Source: Phragmites australis (lineage: Eukaryota; Streptophyta; Magnoliopsida; Poales; Poaceae). From it: a stretch of 64,000 nt of DNA. The DNA is taken from positions 374,501-438,500 of the forward strand of contig NC_084934.1 of assembly GCF_958298935.1 (NCBI RefSeq), in the 5' to 3' direction. The notes beneath the pieces are model-generated. The model was not told the DNA's origin and made no database searches. It worked only from the letters and a program-made list of their open reading frames with translations. Positions 35,301 to 46,255 of the stretch are shown one piece after another. Within the stretch, counting starts at the first letter, position 1. Every line of letters starts with the position of its first letter. The position numbers and the translations under genes were made by a program.

Positions 35301-35597
35301 TTATTAAAATTGATAAACTTCTTTTCAATTTTTTATGTAATTTACATTAAAGCATCTTAGAATGAGTATATAAGTATACTCGTAATGATAAAGGAGTATA
35401 TTTAGTTTATTTATGTGGTATAGCATAGTATGGAGTATGTACTTCTGAGAGCATATACTAGTTTTCATGTATATATGTGGGGGGTGTGTACGTATGTATG
35501 TATATGTTATTGTCGTATATACATTAGTCGAGTTTTAAATTTTTTTAATTCGAATATATATACATCGCTGCAGCCTACAGCTCGTCCGTCGACGGCA
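32396..35597. other. AT-rich intergenic and GA2ox upstream region
   Basis: Mostly AT-rich spacer with simple repeats at 33891-33906 (GT), 34471-34505 (GA, TA, CA) and a 16-base G run at 33255-33270. A GC-rich patch at 34930-35120 has short overlapping ORFs and no domain. TATA-like TATATATAC lies at 35555-35562, close to the GA2ox start. Confidence 0.5.
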
Positions 35598-36665
35598 ATG
35601 GACGACTCCAACCCGCCGCTGATGGCCACGTACAAGCATCTCTTAGACTGTCACCCGCGCCGCGTTGACGCCGGCGACCGGACGGACGACCACGAAGATT
35701 GCGCCCTCCCGGTGATCGACCTCGCCAGCCTACACCACAGCGAGGAGGACTCCGCCGCAGCGGAGCAGTGCCGGGCGGCCATTGTGCGCGCAGCGTCGGA
35801 GTGGGGCTTCTTCCAGGTGACCAGCCACGGCGTGCCGCAGGCGCTGCTGGACAAGCTGCACGAGGTGCAGGTGGGTGTGTTCCGGCGGCCATTCGAGCGC
35901 AAAGTGCGCGAGCCGCTACTGGACTTCTCGCCGGAGAGCTACCGCTGGGGCACGCCCACCGCCACGTGCCTGGAGCAGCTTTCCTGGTCGGAGGCCTACC
36001 ACATCCCCATCACGTCGGCCTCTGAGGCCGCCGGTGACAAGACCAGCCTAGTGATCGAGGAGGTGTCCTCGGCGATGTCGCAGCTGGCGCAGAAGCTGGC
36101 GCGTATCCTGATAAGAGATCGCACGGTAAACGACGGCGACGAGGACAAGGTGACGAGTACGTGCACGCGAAACACGTGCTTCCTGAGGCTGAACCGGTAC
36201 CCGCCGTGCGTTGCGGCGAGCGGCGCCTTCGGGCTGTGCCCGCACACGGACAGCGACTTCCTGACCATCCTGTACCAGGACAGCGTCGGCGGGCTGCAGC
36301 TCCTGAAGTCCGGGCGGTGGCTCGCCGCCAGACCCAACCCCGGCGCGCTGATCGTGAACGTGGGCGACCTCCTGCAGGCGTGGAGCAACGACCTGTACCG
36401 GAGCGTGGAGCACCGGGTGATGGCGAGCGCGGCGCGTGAGAGGTTCTCCGTGGCCTTCTTCCTCTGCCCTTCCTACGACACCCTCATCTACCCCAGATGC
36501 AGCAGCACCGGCGGCGATCCTCCCCGGTACGCGAGCTTCACCTTCGGCGAGTACCGGAACCAGATCAGGGAGGACGTCAGGCTCACGGGCCGAAAGCTCG
36601 GCCTGCAACGCTTTCGACTTCAACTTCCAGGCTCATCTGCTGGAGGCCCAAAGTTCTTGTTCTAG
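35598..36665 (+). CDS. GA2ox: Gibberellin 2-oxidase, C20 class, 355 aa
   Basis: A 2-oxoglutarate/Fe(II) dioxygenase that hydroxylates gibberellins at C-2 and so inactivates them in the cytosol. The N-terminal DIOX_N domain (about 36-135) holds ASEWGFFQVTSHGVP. The C-terminal catalytic domain (about 190-290) has Fe ligands H216, D218 and H272 and the 2-oxoglutarate-binding R282-x-S284. The YRWGTPTAT..LSWSEAYH block (115-135) is characteristic of the class that acts on C20 gibberellin precursors (GA2ox5/6/9-like). The ATG at 35598 gives normal family length; upstream in-frame sequence is AT-rich and non-coding. The whole gene is a single open exon, where GA 2-oxidase genes often have introns. 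After GRKLGLQRF the last 16 residues are atypical. Related dioxygenases are the only alternative. Confidence 0.9.
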   Translation: MDDSNPPLMATYKHLLDCHPRRVDAGDRTDDHEDCALPVIDLASLHHSEEDSAAAEQCRAAIVRAASEWGFFQVTSHGVPQALLDKLHEVQVGVFRRPFERKVREPLLDFSPESYRWGTPTATCLEQLSWSEAYHIPITSASEAAGDKTSLVIEEVSSAMSQLAQKLARILIRDRTVNDGDEDKVTSTCTRNTCFLRLNRYPPCVAASGAFGLCPHTDSDFLTILYQDSVGGLQLLKSGRWLAARPNPGALIVNVGDLLQAWSNDLYRSVEHRVMASAARERFSVAFFLCPSYDTLIYPRCSSTGGDPPRYASFTFGEYRNQIREDVRLTGRKLGLQRFRLQLPGSSAGGPKFLF

Positions 36666-36724
36666 CTACATTGGGCTTTCTTGTCCTAGTAGGATTTGCA
36701 ATTTTCGGATTTAAAATATATGAA

Positions 36725-36730
36725 AATAAA
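36725..36730 (+). terminator. Candidate poly(A) signal of GA2ox
   Basis: AATAAA lies 60 bases after the stop codon. Confidence 0.45.
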
Positions 36731-37837
36731 AAAGTCCTACTGCTCACTACATTGGGCTTGAATCCTAGATTGATAGGTTTTTTCAAAAAATTAACAAAAT
36801 CCCTAGATTGATTGATAGATAGACCTGACTCACATAAGTATTGGCCCAGTCTAACTGGGCCTATGAAAAATTATGTGGTGTGTTAGTAACTTCACTATAC
36901 TTTATTTAAGACATCTAAAAAAACATTTAACATGCGCTGCTCCTGATCAGTGTCAGACAGATAATCTATATATAATCAGCCAACTCGGTTAATCAAATAT
37001 CGTTTTGACAGAAAATGACTAGCTGTAGCTGGACGCAAACTTTTTGTTGGGGAAGGTGAACACTCAAGATTTGCAGCTCAACTGAGCTAACTGTTCCAGT
37101 ACTACCACTGGTGCTATTCCTGTCTTGTACATATAAATATATATGACTCAAGTAACTATCTGTCTCAGACAGAGTAATGCAATGCTATGGTGGTCCACTA
37201 GTGTTACAAAGCATGACTAGTAGTGACTGTGCAAAGGGCCCTGGAGCAGCGGCAGGTCCACTCAGCGACATGGGTGTACTGTACATCCATATTTTTGTTT
37301 AATTTTTTTTATATATAGCATTATGGATCGAGTATTTAGCTGGCTAGCTAAGTCCATAAGGCCACATGCGGCCCAACTACCTACAACCACGCCCCACTCT
37401 ACTAGCCCACAGCCCATGGCCTCATCTAATGCTGATGCTCCTCACGCCCACGAGACGCACATGACACACGCACGAGTCTAGTAGTCCACATCGTCAGTTT
37501 TCTATGAAACCTAGAAGCACGAACGATATGGAGGGCAGGGCGACGACAGCGGCACGGCGCGAGCCGACAGAGACGGGCTTGGCAAGGCACGGGCGCGAGC
37601 TCTGCCTCGAAGCTCCCCACCTGCCCCTCTCTGTCTACGGTGAGTGCCCCCTTTCTCAGCCCCTCTCTGCTGCCCTCTTTGAGCTTTTTGCTTCTATTGT
37701 GAACGTATGGACTAGGCGAAATGGAAACTTCAAGGAGAAAAACACATGGACAACTTTGGTTTGAACTACGTTGATGATTCGATTTGCGCTCGATATGATC
37801 ATAGCGTCGGTCGCGCTTCGTCATTCACATTGTGTTC
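36731..37837. other. Intergenic, no gene seen
   Basis: Short ORFs on both strands at 37426-37824 lack recognisable domains. The solo LTR begins at 37838. Confidence 0.5.
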
Positions 37838-40800
37838 TGTAACATCCCCAATTTCATAACCATGACATTAAGCATTCATGAGCATCATAATTGAAACATT
37901 GATCAAGAAATTAATACAATTGAAGTAAACATAAATTATTAAGTTTAATGAGAAATGATGCATTGTGAAGAAACTCATAAAATTACTATGTAACTTAGGG
38001 CTCAAAATAATTTTAGAAATTAGTCCATGACATATGAAGAATATTAGTGAATTTATAGGTTTTAGAGATTTATTTTGAAGCCTTAAAAATTAGTGCAAGC
38101 TATAAAAGTTAGCAACTTTGAAGAATTTTAATTCGAATTTAGCTTAGACTTTTTGGGCCAAACAAATTAAAATGGGTTACATATGATTAGTATTCGACAA
38201 AAAAAATTCTAAAAGTTTTGGAGCTTGGGAAGGATTTTCCTTTGGATCAGAGAAAAGGAAGGAGATATTTAGCTTGTGCCGATCACTATCCACTCAGGCC
38301 CACCTGTCATCTTCCCCACCGACCTCCCTCTCTCTGATCATCGTGTGCTTTCTCATCCCCTTGCCGACAATGGCTATCACCAAGCTACCCAGCATGACAG
38401 TCCGACGCCATCTTCTTTGACCTTAAGCAGAGCCGGCCGCTGCCCTTATCTTCTCTCTCTCTCTTTTCTTCACAACAGTGTCGAGCACAAGCAAGGAGCA
38501 TCACAGAGAACAGAGCACAGCACAACGCAGCTACTGCCAAATCTGATGTGCCCGAGCCTCGCTCAACCCCAACCCGATTGTGTGAAGCCTTGGGGAGATT
38601 CACTCGACGCTCTCCACCGCTTTCCCTGGCTGATTTCACCCTTTTTCCCACCGGACCGAGTTCCTTCCCCAACTTCGACGGCTCCACTCCGCCCCTCACC
38701 ATTGAGCTACCCAACTGTTGCCTCATTGCGTCAACCGATCTCTTGGTGAGCTTCCCTGTACCCTCATGAAGCTTTTGCGTGCACTAGTTTGGCCCTAGCC
38801 CATCACCGGAGCGGTCGACCACGGTGACCAACCACCACCGCCTTTGGCAACACGCCTCCGGCCAGGCCACAGCCCAACCCTCAGCCTGAGAACCCTCTAG
38901 CCAGTTTCCCCTTCGCGCACCATAGCTTCTCATGCCATCGGCCAGCCAAAAGCCATGCTCCTTCGCCCTGCTTCCATGCGTTTGCCGCCGCCACAGTACT
39001 GTTGCCACTGTGTGCCGTCGTTGGTCACCTTCCGATCGTCACCAGTCACCGTGAGTGCCTTAAACGAGATCCCATGCTGCTACTCATCCCGCTGACCTCA
39101 GCCGAACGGCGGCACTGTGCGAGCCATGGCCTCGGGTCAATTTTGACCCGAGTCAACAAGCCGGCCCCACTAGCCACCTCTGTGGCTAGCTAAGGCTGGG
39201 TGAAAAAAGGATTTAGAGCTTTAAATATTTTGATAATCCTAGAAATTGTGAAATTGAATCATTCTTACATTGTTAATTTGACTGAACCTTGTAAAATGCA
39301 TGGTAAATTAAATATTGATCCAAAAAATAGTGAAACCAATTTTGTTAGCTTTGTATGATCATTATCTACTTTTTAAAAATATTACAATCCATGACATATG
39401 TACTAAAATTCATATAACTAATGAAATATGTTTAAGCTTTAATAATTCATAATTCATTATTCGTAAGTCCAAAATTAGTGAAACCAATTTTTTTAATCCT
39501 ATTATTTTATGCCCTGTTTACTAAAAATACTCACCCTCATATTATGCATAATTAATTTTCTATTTAGGATTAAGCTTTAGTTTAAGCTTAATTAATCCGG
39601 AAAAATTATAAAACAATTAGCAATAACTCAATTTAAGAAATCATCGAAGCTATAGACCCATGACATAATGCATTGCATCTCCACTATTGTCTTGCATTGT
39701 GGAGCATCTTTCATCGTATGTCATCCATACTAATTGCGATGCATCGTTCCTTTATTTAGAAAAAGACGTTTCGGAGAGTTATGTGCTTGAACTTGAAGAA
39801 GAACCAGTGGAATTCGTGAAGAACAGTACGCATCAAGCAAGAATCTATCAAATTTATCCTATATTATGGTGAATTATTGGTCAATCTATTAGATATTGTT
39901 ATACGTCGTATATGCATGTTATGTAGTCGATGTCGGGAATCGGGTAGAACCTATCTAGTTGTATGTATCACTATCTTATTATTGATGATCTTAATCCTTG
40001 TAACCTGAGGATAACCATGTTAATGTCTAACTTAAAATTGATCCGAAATGGTAAGTAATGCATATGCCACTGGTAGAAGTCGAGCAGTGGTTCGTCCATC
40101 ATTTGCGAGCTATAGTGTTCTCAATTATTGTTTCACAGGATTAACAAGTTGGGATGATGAATTGGTGAGATTGAGACGAGATGTGGAAGGTGTTAGAGGT
40201 AGATCGTGAGAGAAGACCCGGGTGTCATAGATCGTTTGCATCGATTAAGCACCGATCATTGGTGTCGTTGGCTTAGCACTTTTTCGCACTATCACATATC
40301 TGAATATGATAAGGATGAGCTAAGTATCGTACATCACCACGTTCATTTGACTTATCCGTCCAAGGTGTGAGTTGTACTTGTAAGAGACTCCTTGGGATAT
40401 CCGAGTGTGGACCTAGGTACTCTTCGCAAGCTTAGGCATGTGAACAAAGATTTAAGGTGGGTACATAAATAGTTGTCACATGAATCATCACTTGCAATCA
40501 AAGGGTTATATGGTCTATGGTCTCATGATGTGTGGGTAAAGAAGTGCTCCACTGCAGGGTATAAGACCTATTCGAATAGCCATACTCTTGGTCATGAGCG
40601 TGCTTAATGTCCATTGGACATCAATTGTAGAATTTTGTTCAGTTTGGTGGGATGAAAAGCATGTGGGATTTTAGAAGAAGCATCTACTGATGATGATTTG
40701 AGTTGAGCAAGTTTATATTCTTGGACGTTTTGATTATTGTCGATCAATATTAGTTGTTCATGTTGTTATATCGATTAAAGTGATTTTTTGTTGAATAAAC

Positions 40801-41395
40801 TTAATTAACGTGTGACATTATTCATTGCTATTCATCTAAATGCATTACCCTTGGAGTCAGTAATAAGATATACACATATTATGTAAGTCTTATAATTACC
40901 TTCGTACTCAAGTTGTTGCTCTTAAGTTGTTGCAGGTAACGATGAAATAGTGTATGGATATTTCTATTATACTGATGCTGGCGATGGGCAGGAGTAGAGA
41001 ATGTCTAATCGAGCTAATCTCGGTGGTGTCTTATGGGCAATGGCGTCACTTATCTTTTGTTTATTAATACTTTTCCGCTGCATATGAAAATTCTGATATT
41101 AAGTAGAAACTAAAATTGTGAACAATGTATGTAATATAAGTTAAGTCTTTGCACTCTATTCATATCTTGTGATGTAACTATATTGTAAATGGTATATACT
41201 GTGATCTTAGGCTTTATTCAGCATATATCGGGACTACCGAAATTGCTCTCGTTTTAATCGAATAGTGTTTGCGATGTATGTTTTTAGAAGAGTGTTAGCA
41301 CTCGATAAGTCAAATGACGGATGTATCGTAGCTCTTATCTTTATAGACAGATGGTATTGTAGATTAAGCCGAGTACGATTTGGACGGTTTTGACT
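37838..41395 (+). mobile_element. Gypsy-type solo LTR, 3558 bp, with TSD
   Basis: The start TGTAACATCCCCAATTT is the common opening of grass Tekay/Del-like Gypsy LTRs. The end reads GGACGGTTTTGACT, one base from the expected ACA. The five bases before the start (TGTTC, 37833-37837) recur directly after the end (TGTTC, 41396-41400), a perfect target duplication. No gag-pol lies inside, so this is a solo LTR left by recombination between the two LTRs. The GC-rich segment 38270-39190 and its ORFs are LTR sequence and not a gene. Confidence 0.85.
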
Positions 41396-41400
41396 TGTTC

Positions 41401-43550
41401 GGAGCGCTGCTGCAGTGGTAAAAAGACTATGAAGATAGAAAGTTCAGAGTGTTTTTGCTGGATTGGTGAGATTTCTGAAGAAGAGAAAAAAAATTGTTCA
41501 TAAATACAGTGATGAAAATGACATTTCAGCAGAAAGAGGGAAAGGCTAGGCCATGCAACACCTGAAAGCTAAAAGATGTCATCGATCCAAGCTATGGTGC
41601 AGGCACGAGCCGAGGTAGGGGGTAGCGGTGCTAGAACAAGCACCTAAGTTAAAAATACTAGGCCCGGCACTGCACACCTGCACTATATTGCATAAACCAA
41701 ACTTTCTAACTGCCCCCTTAGTTGTGTTCACCAAGCATGAATGCAAGCACTGTTTCTTCCACAAACACAAAGTTGGTTCACTGATGATCAAGCAAGCAAG
41801 CCAGCTTTCTTTTGAGGAGGAAGATGGGTAATCAATCAATCTCTTCTTTTCTTTACAGGGGATCATCCTCAGCTCAAAATTAAAGTTGCCTCTATCTGTA
41901 GCTTAGCAATTTAGATGGTGATGTAGACATGAGTCTGAGATGAATTAACAGAGGCATGCATATCATGCAGCTGAGTGAGGGACTTGCAGTGCAGTAGCAC
42001 TTTTTTCTTTTTCTTTTAGTTTTGGAAAGAAAACTTGCAGTAACACTTACTCCTGGGCATGCAGGCTCCCTGAATCCGTGGAACTGGATCACGCAGGCAA
42101 TCAGCATCGGCCACACGCACGGATCGATCAGAACAATTCTAGACTTGAACAACCAACCAAACAGGAACAGCGACCGGGTGCCAAAGATGTCAATCAGTCT
42201 TGCCGCAGCATATTTGTTTGCCTTGGAAGCAATAGAATGAAGCAGCTTTCTTAGTCCCTTGTCCTTCAGCTTCAGCATAGGCCGGCACGCAACGCAAGCA
42301 CCAAACGCTCTCTGCTCCTCCTGCTGCCAATGTACATTTCTTGAAATCGCTCGAGACTGCAGCTCGCTACCGAACGAGCCACGAACACCTTACCACACGC
42401 CTTGGATTGCACAGCCGTTCCATTTCCGGAACATGCATATGTACATACATGCCTTAACATACAAATAGTAGGTAGTATTTGTGACGACGTCTCAATTAAG
42501 CTCTCAACTACTAGCTAGGATGAGGAGTATGGACTACTTTTTAGCTGAAACTGTTTGTTGCACATGTGTTGCAGCCACTGCAAGTGCAGCACACTCGCTA
42601 GCTATTTGATTAATTGGACTCTGGTTGCTTCAAGCAGGACTGAAGCATCCTTTCCTTCAATTCCTAATGTTCCTGGGCCTAGTCTGCCATATACTATGCA
42701 TTGCATGGTTGTTCAATCATCGACTGATTGGGAAAGTAACATGGCACAGCTCAATCAAGCATGGATGCTCTGCAGTGGTTATCTGGGACCAATGAACCAT
42801 TTGCCTTTGTTCCTTTTCAAACGAACACATCACATGCCGAGCTGGTAGATGAACTTGCATTGCTACTATTGAATCTAATTTCACTGCCTTTTTTTAATTC
42901 ATCAAGATATAGTTTTTCTCACCCTCAGTGCCCCCCTCTTACAATATCTAATTCAACAAGTACAGCACATAATCCACATATATAAGTTATACAGAGAGAT
43001 TTCAGGTGTTCAACTGGTATCTAGGATCATCATATATGCTTATCTAGAAGAAGGTTCTGATTAACTATTACCTTTGGACCTGCACTATTTATTATTATGA
43101 TGATATCTATATATATCATTTTTTTCATTTTTATTAGTTGCATTCACTGACTAGTTGACCTCAAATTAAGACTTGTATAAAATGACGACGAAAGGTGCCC
43201 AACAAACTCTTATATACGTCAACTCTTTTATCTAAAACTGAAATTATATTTTTAATCCGGATATTGGAACGAGTTATTACCAGCTGCGTGTAATATGACA
43301 AATACTAGCAACAAAAATAAGGTAGTCACATGCACAGAGAGAGCTTAATCAGCGCCCTTTCTTTCAGAAAATTAAAGAAACAATGACAGCTTAATTAGGT
43401 GAACACTTAATTAAGACCGGCCTGTCATACAAGATTGCATGCACGCATGCATGCATGGCTACTGACTACCATTACACTTAGTTAATTACTATTTAGTGAG
43501 CTAATCATCTCAACGTCACGGACATCGCTAATGCAAAATGTACGTAGAAG
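41401..43550. other. Intergenic, upstream of peroxidase 1
   Basis: No gene is supported. An ORF on the minus strand at 41892-42278 has hydrophobic patches but no known motif. A GCATGCATGCATG run lies at about 43441-43456. Confidence 0.45.
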
Positions 43551-43551
43551 C

Positions 43552-43559
43552 TATATAAA
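43552..43559 (+). promoter_or_regulatory. TATA box of peroxidase 1
   Basis: TATATAAA lies 119 bases before the ATG, which predicts a 5' leader of about 90 bases. Confidence 0.7.
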
Positions 43560-43677
43560 CAGTGACCTCCCCATACCGTCTTCCCACAACAACAAGCCAA
43601 GCAGCTTCAGCTCTCTGATCCAGCTAGCTATAGCTACTGAGCTCCAGAGTCCGTAGTCGTTAACATCCGATCGATCC

Positions 43678-44787
43678 ATGGCGATGGCGTCGAGGCCTCT
43701 CAACAACAGCGTCAAAGTGATGCGGATGCCGGCATTGATCATAGCCGTTGCTGTGCTCGTCTCGGCGGCTGCCTCTGGCGCCATGGCTGCAGGGCTGGAG
43801 ATGGAATTCTACAGTAAGACGTGCCCTCAAGTGGAGGAGATCGTCCGCGAGGAGATGGTGAAGATCCTCAAGGTGGCGCCGACGCTCGCCGGCCCCCTTC
43901 TCCGCCTGCACTTCCACGACTGCTTCGTCAGGGTACGTACGTGACATACATTGCACGCGCACGCGGAGCTAGAAGGATTAAGCTGAAGCTGGTCTCGATA
44001 TATGATGGTGCAGGGCTGCGACGGGTCGGTGCTGCTGGACTCGACGGCGAACAACACGGCGGAGAAGGACGCGACGCCGAACCTGACCCTCCGCGGCTTC
44101 GGGTCGGTGCAGCGGATCAAGGACAAGCTCGAGAAGGCCTGCCCGGGCACCGTCTCCTGCGCCGACATCCTCGCGCTCATGGCGCGCGACGCCGTCGTGC
44201 TGGCCAGGGGGCCCTCATGGCCCGTTGCGCTGGGCCGCCGTGATGGCCGCATCTCAATTGCCAACGAGACCAACCAACTGCCCCCGCCCACCTCCAACTT
44301 CACCCGCCTCGTCCAGTTGTTCGCCGCCAAGGGCCTCGGCCTCAAGGACCTAGTCGTGCTCTCCGGCGGCCACACGCTCGGCACCGCGCACTGCAACCTC
44401 TTCAGCGACCGCCTCTACAACTTCACCGGCTCCAACAACGCCGCCGACGTCGACCCGGCGCTCGACAGGGCGTACCTGGCGCGGCTCAGGTCCAGGTGCC
44501 GGAGCCTCGCCGACAACACCACGCTTTCTGAGATGGACCCCGGCAGCTTCCTCAGCTTCGACGCCAGCTACTACCGGCTGGTGGCCAAGCGCCGGGGCCT
44601 CTTCCACTCCGACGCCGAGCTGCTCAGCGACCCCGTCACCAGAGCCTACGTAGAGCGCCAGGCCACCGGGCTCTTCGCCGACGAATTCTTCCGCGACTTC
44701 ACCGAATCCATGGTCAAGATGGGCAGCGTCGACGTGCTCACCGGTGCGCAGGGCGAGATCAGGAAGAAATGCTACCTCGTCAACTAA
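43678..44787 (+). CDS. Class III peroxidase 1, 342 aa, two exons
   Basis: A secreted haem peroxidase of the plant cell wall that uses H2O2 to oxidise phenolics. Exons are 43678-43932 and 44014-44787, joined by an 81-bp intron (GTACGT...GTGCAG) that splits DCFVR from GCDG at phase 0, a classic intron position of this family. A signal peptide covers about residues 1-38. The distal site has catalytic R76 and H80 in LRLHFHDC; the proximal haem ligand is H205 in LSGGHTLGTAHC. All eight conserved Cys are present (49, 82, 87, 128, 134, 212, one in SRCRS and one near the C-terminus). N-glycosylation motifs are frequent. The first ATG was chosen; one at codon 3 would serve equally. The specific substrate cannot be told. 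Confidence 0.95.
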
Positions 44788-45033
44788 TAATTCGATCCAC
44801 TGCGTCGGTTTTTGATTTATTTCTTGGTTAATCGAATTTGTGTGCGAATTAAGTTTGAAAGCTTTTGGTTATTTGCTTTGACCCTGGTCGGGTACATAAA
44901 CATCTACTGGCCGTCCGTCACGCTATATATCTTTATATGTAACTGATGTAGACAGTGAGTGTCCTTCGATTTCCTTTTTCTTTCTTTTGTGGTGATCTGT
45001 TCAATTCATGGTGTCATACTGTAATAACGACAT

Positions 45034-45039
45034 AATAAA
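45034..45039 (+). terminator. Candidate poly(A) signal of peroxidase 1
   Basis: AATAAA lies about 250 bases after the stop. Confidence 0.45.
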
Positions 45040-45889
45040 GATATATCATATATTCATGACTACTTATTTCTTCTTTATTTATAGCTTTTTTGAGTGATTG
45101 TAGATTAGTACGTAGTAGCTTAAGTTGCTTGGTTTGATCGATGTTGTTGCTCATTGTTTACACTTTGAGGACAAGATACTGAATGCCTGTCTTACAAGCC
45201 AATACATACTCCACTCCATTTTGGTTGCACTGGCACGGCTTTGGATGAAACTTCAACCAACAGAATATTGTTCTAGTGATTGGAATAACAAATGAAAGCA
45301 CATAGAAACTGTTCAGATATATATCCTTTTTGCAAAAACAAAAAAAAGAAAGAAAAACAATTAGCTCTGGCTTCGTAAGTGCAAACCTATTTAATTCTCG
45401 AGCATTGCTTCATGTATAACATGTGTTTGTATAACTCCCTTACAACTCAATGCCGCATGGCTCAAATCGCTTGGTTGTAGATGCAGTTGTAGGCTCACAC
45501 TTATGAATCAAATAGCTAAAAAACCATGCTTGTGAAGTTGTGCACGTGAAGCATTTCCCTTGATTTTCAGAGTCTCGAATGGACCATTACGAAGGGCGGA
45601 CCTATATAGGCCCAGTAACAGCTAAGGTTTTGCCATCATAACCACTGGACCCGCCCATTCGGATTATATGGCAGGTCAGTGGTTAGTGTGTAGGCGTATA
45701 CCAGAACTGTTTCTATGAATAGCAGCACCCCATGTAACTATTGTTGTGAAATCAACACAGCGGCGAATAGCATATGCAAACACAAGTAGACAAAGATATA
45801 GGGAGTGTACAATATCTCTCCCTCTCCTGTCTCCTCTGGTATATATGATCATGCTGGGATATAGTTTCAGTAAAAACCCGCAAGCATCC
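45040..45889. other. Intergenic, no gene seen
   Basis: AT-rich sequence without a credible ORF or a repeat I recognise. Confidence 0.5.
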
Positions 45890-46100
45890 TTCACGGATAT
45901 GGCTTCATAACACTCCCCCCTCCCCTCAGGCGAGTACCGTAAGATACACATACCTTATTAAACACTCCATCCGAAAATCCAGTGGAAAAATGGTTCTTGA
46001 ATAGAAGAGTGTATCGCATACGTAAGTTGCATTGTACATGTTGCTTTGTTAAAAACCTCAAGTAAAAACATATAAAGGGGAAAAGGTACAACAATGTACC
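45890..46100. repeat. Possible copia LTR remnant
   Basis: The order CACTCCCCCCTCCCCTC, then GTTAAAAACCTCA, then AAAGGGGAAAAGG resembles sequence at the ends of Oryco/Ivana-type copia elements. No ends or target duplication are visible. Confidence 0.3.
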
Positions 46101-46255
46101 TTCTTGATCATATAGTCTTTTTAGATATTCTATTTTTCATGAATAAATATTGTTCTTCATGATTATTGCAAAAAAACTTTAATGTTTTAGCAAATATAAT
46201 CTACTTGGTCTTAATATCACAAAGGCAAACCCTGCCCTTAATGCAAACCCACCAA

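Noticed and set aside
35996..36623. Long antisense and alternate-frame ORFs over the GA 2-oxidase
   Set aside because: GC-rich shadows of the true coding frame.
38276..39193. GC-rich ORFs that look like a proline-rich gene
   Set aside because: They lie inside a solo LTR with defined ends and target duplications, and open frames overlap in several phases.
41892..42278. 128-residue minus-strand ORF with hydrophobic patches
   Set aside because: No motif recognised and no supporting signals; could be part of an unknown gene, but not supportable.
43821..44607. Alternate-frame ORFs over peroxidase 1
   Set aside because: Shadows of the conserved peroxidase exons.
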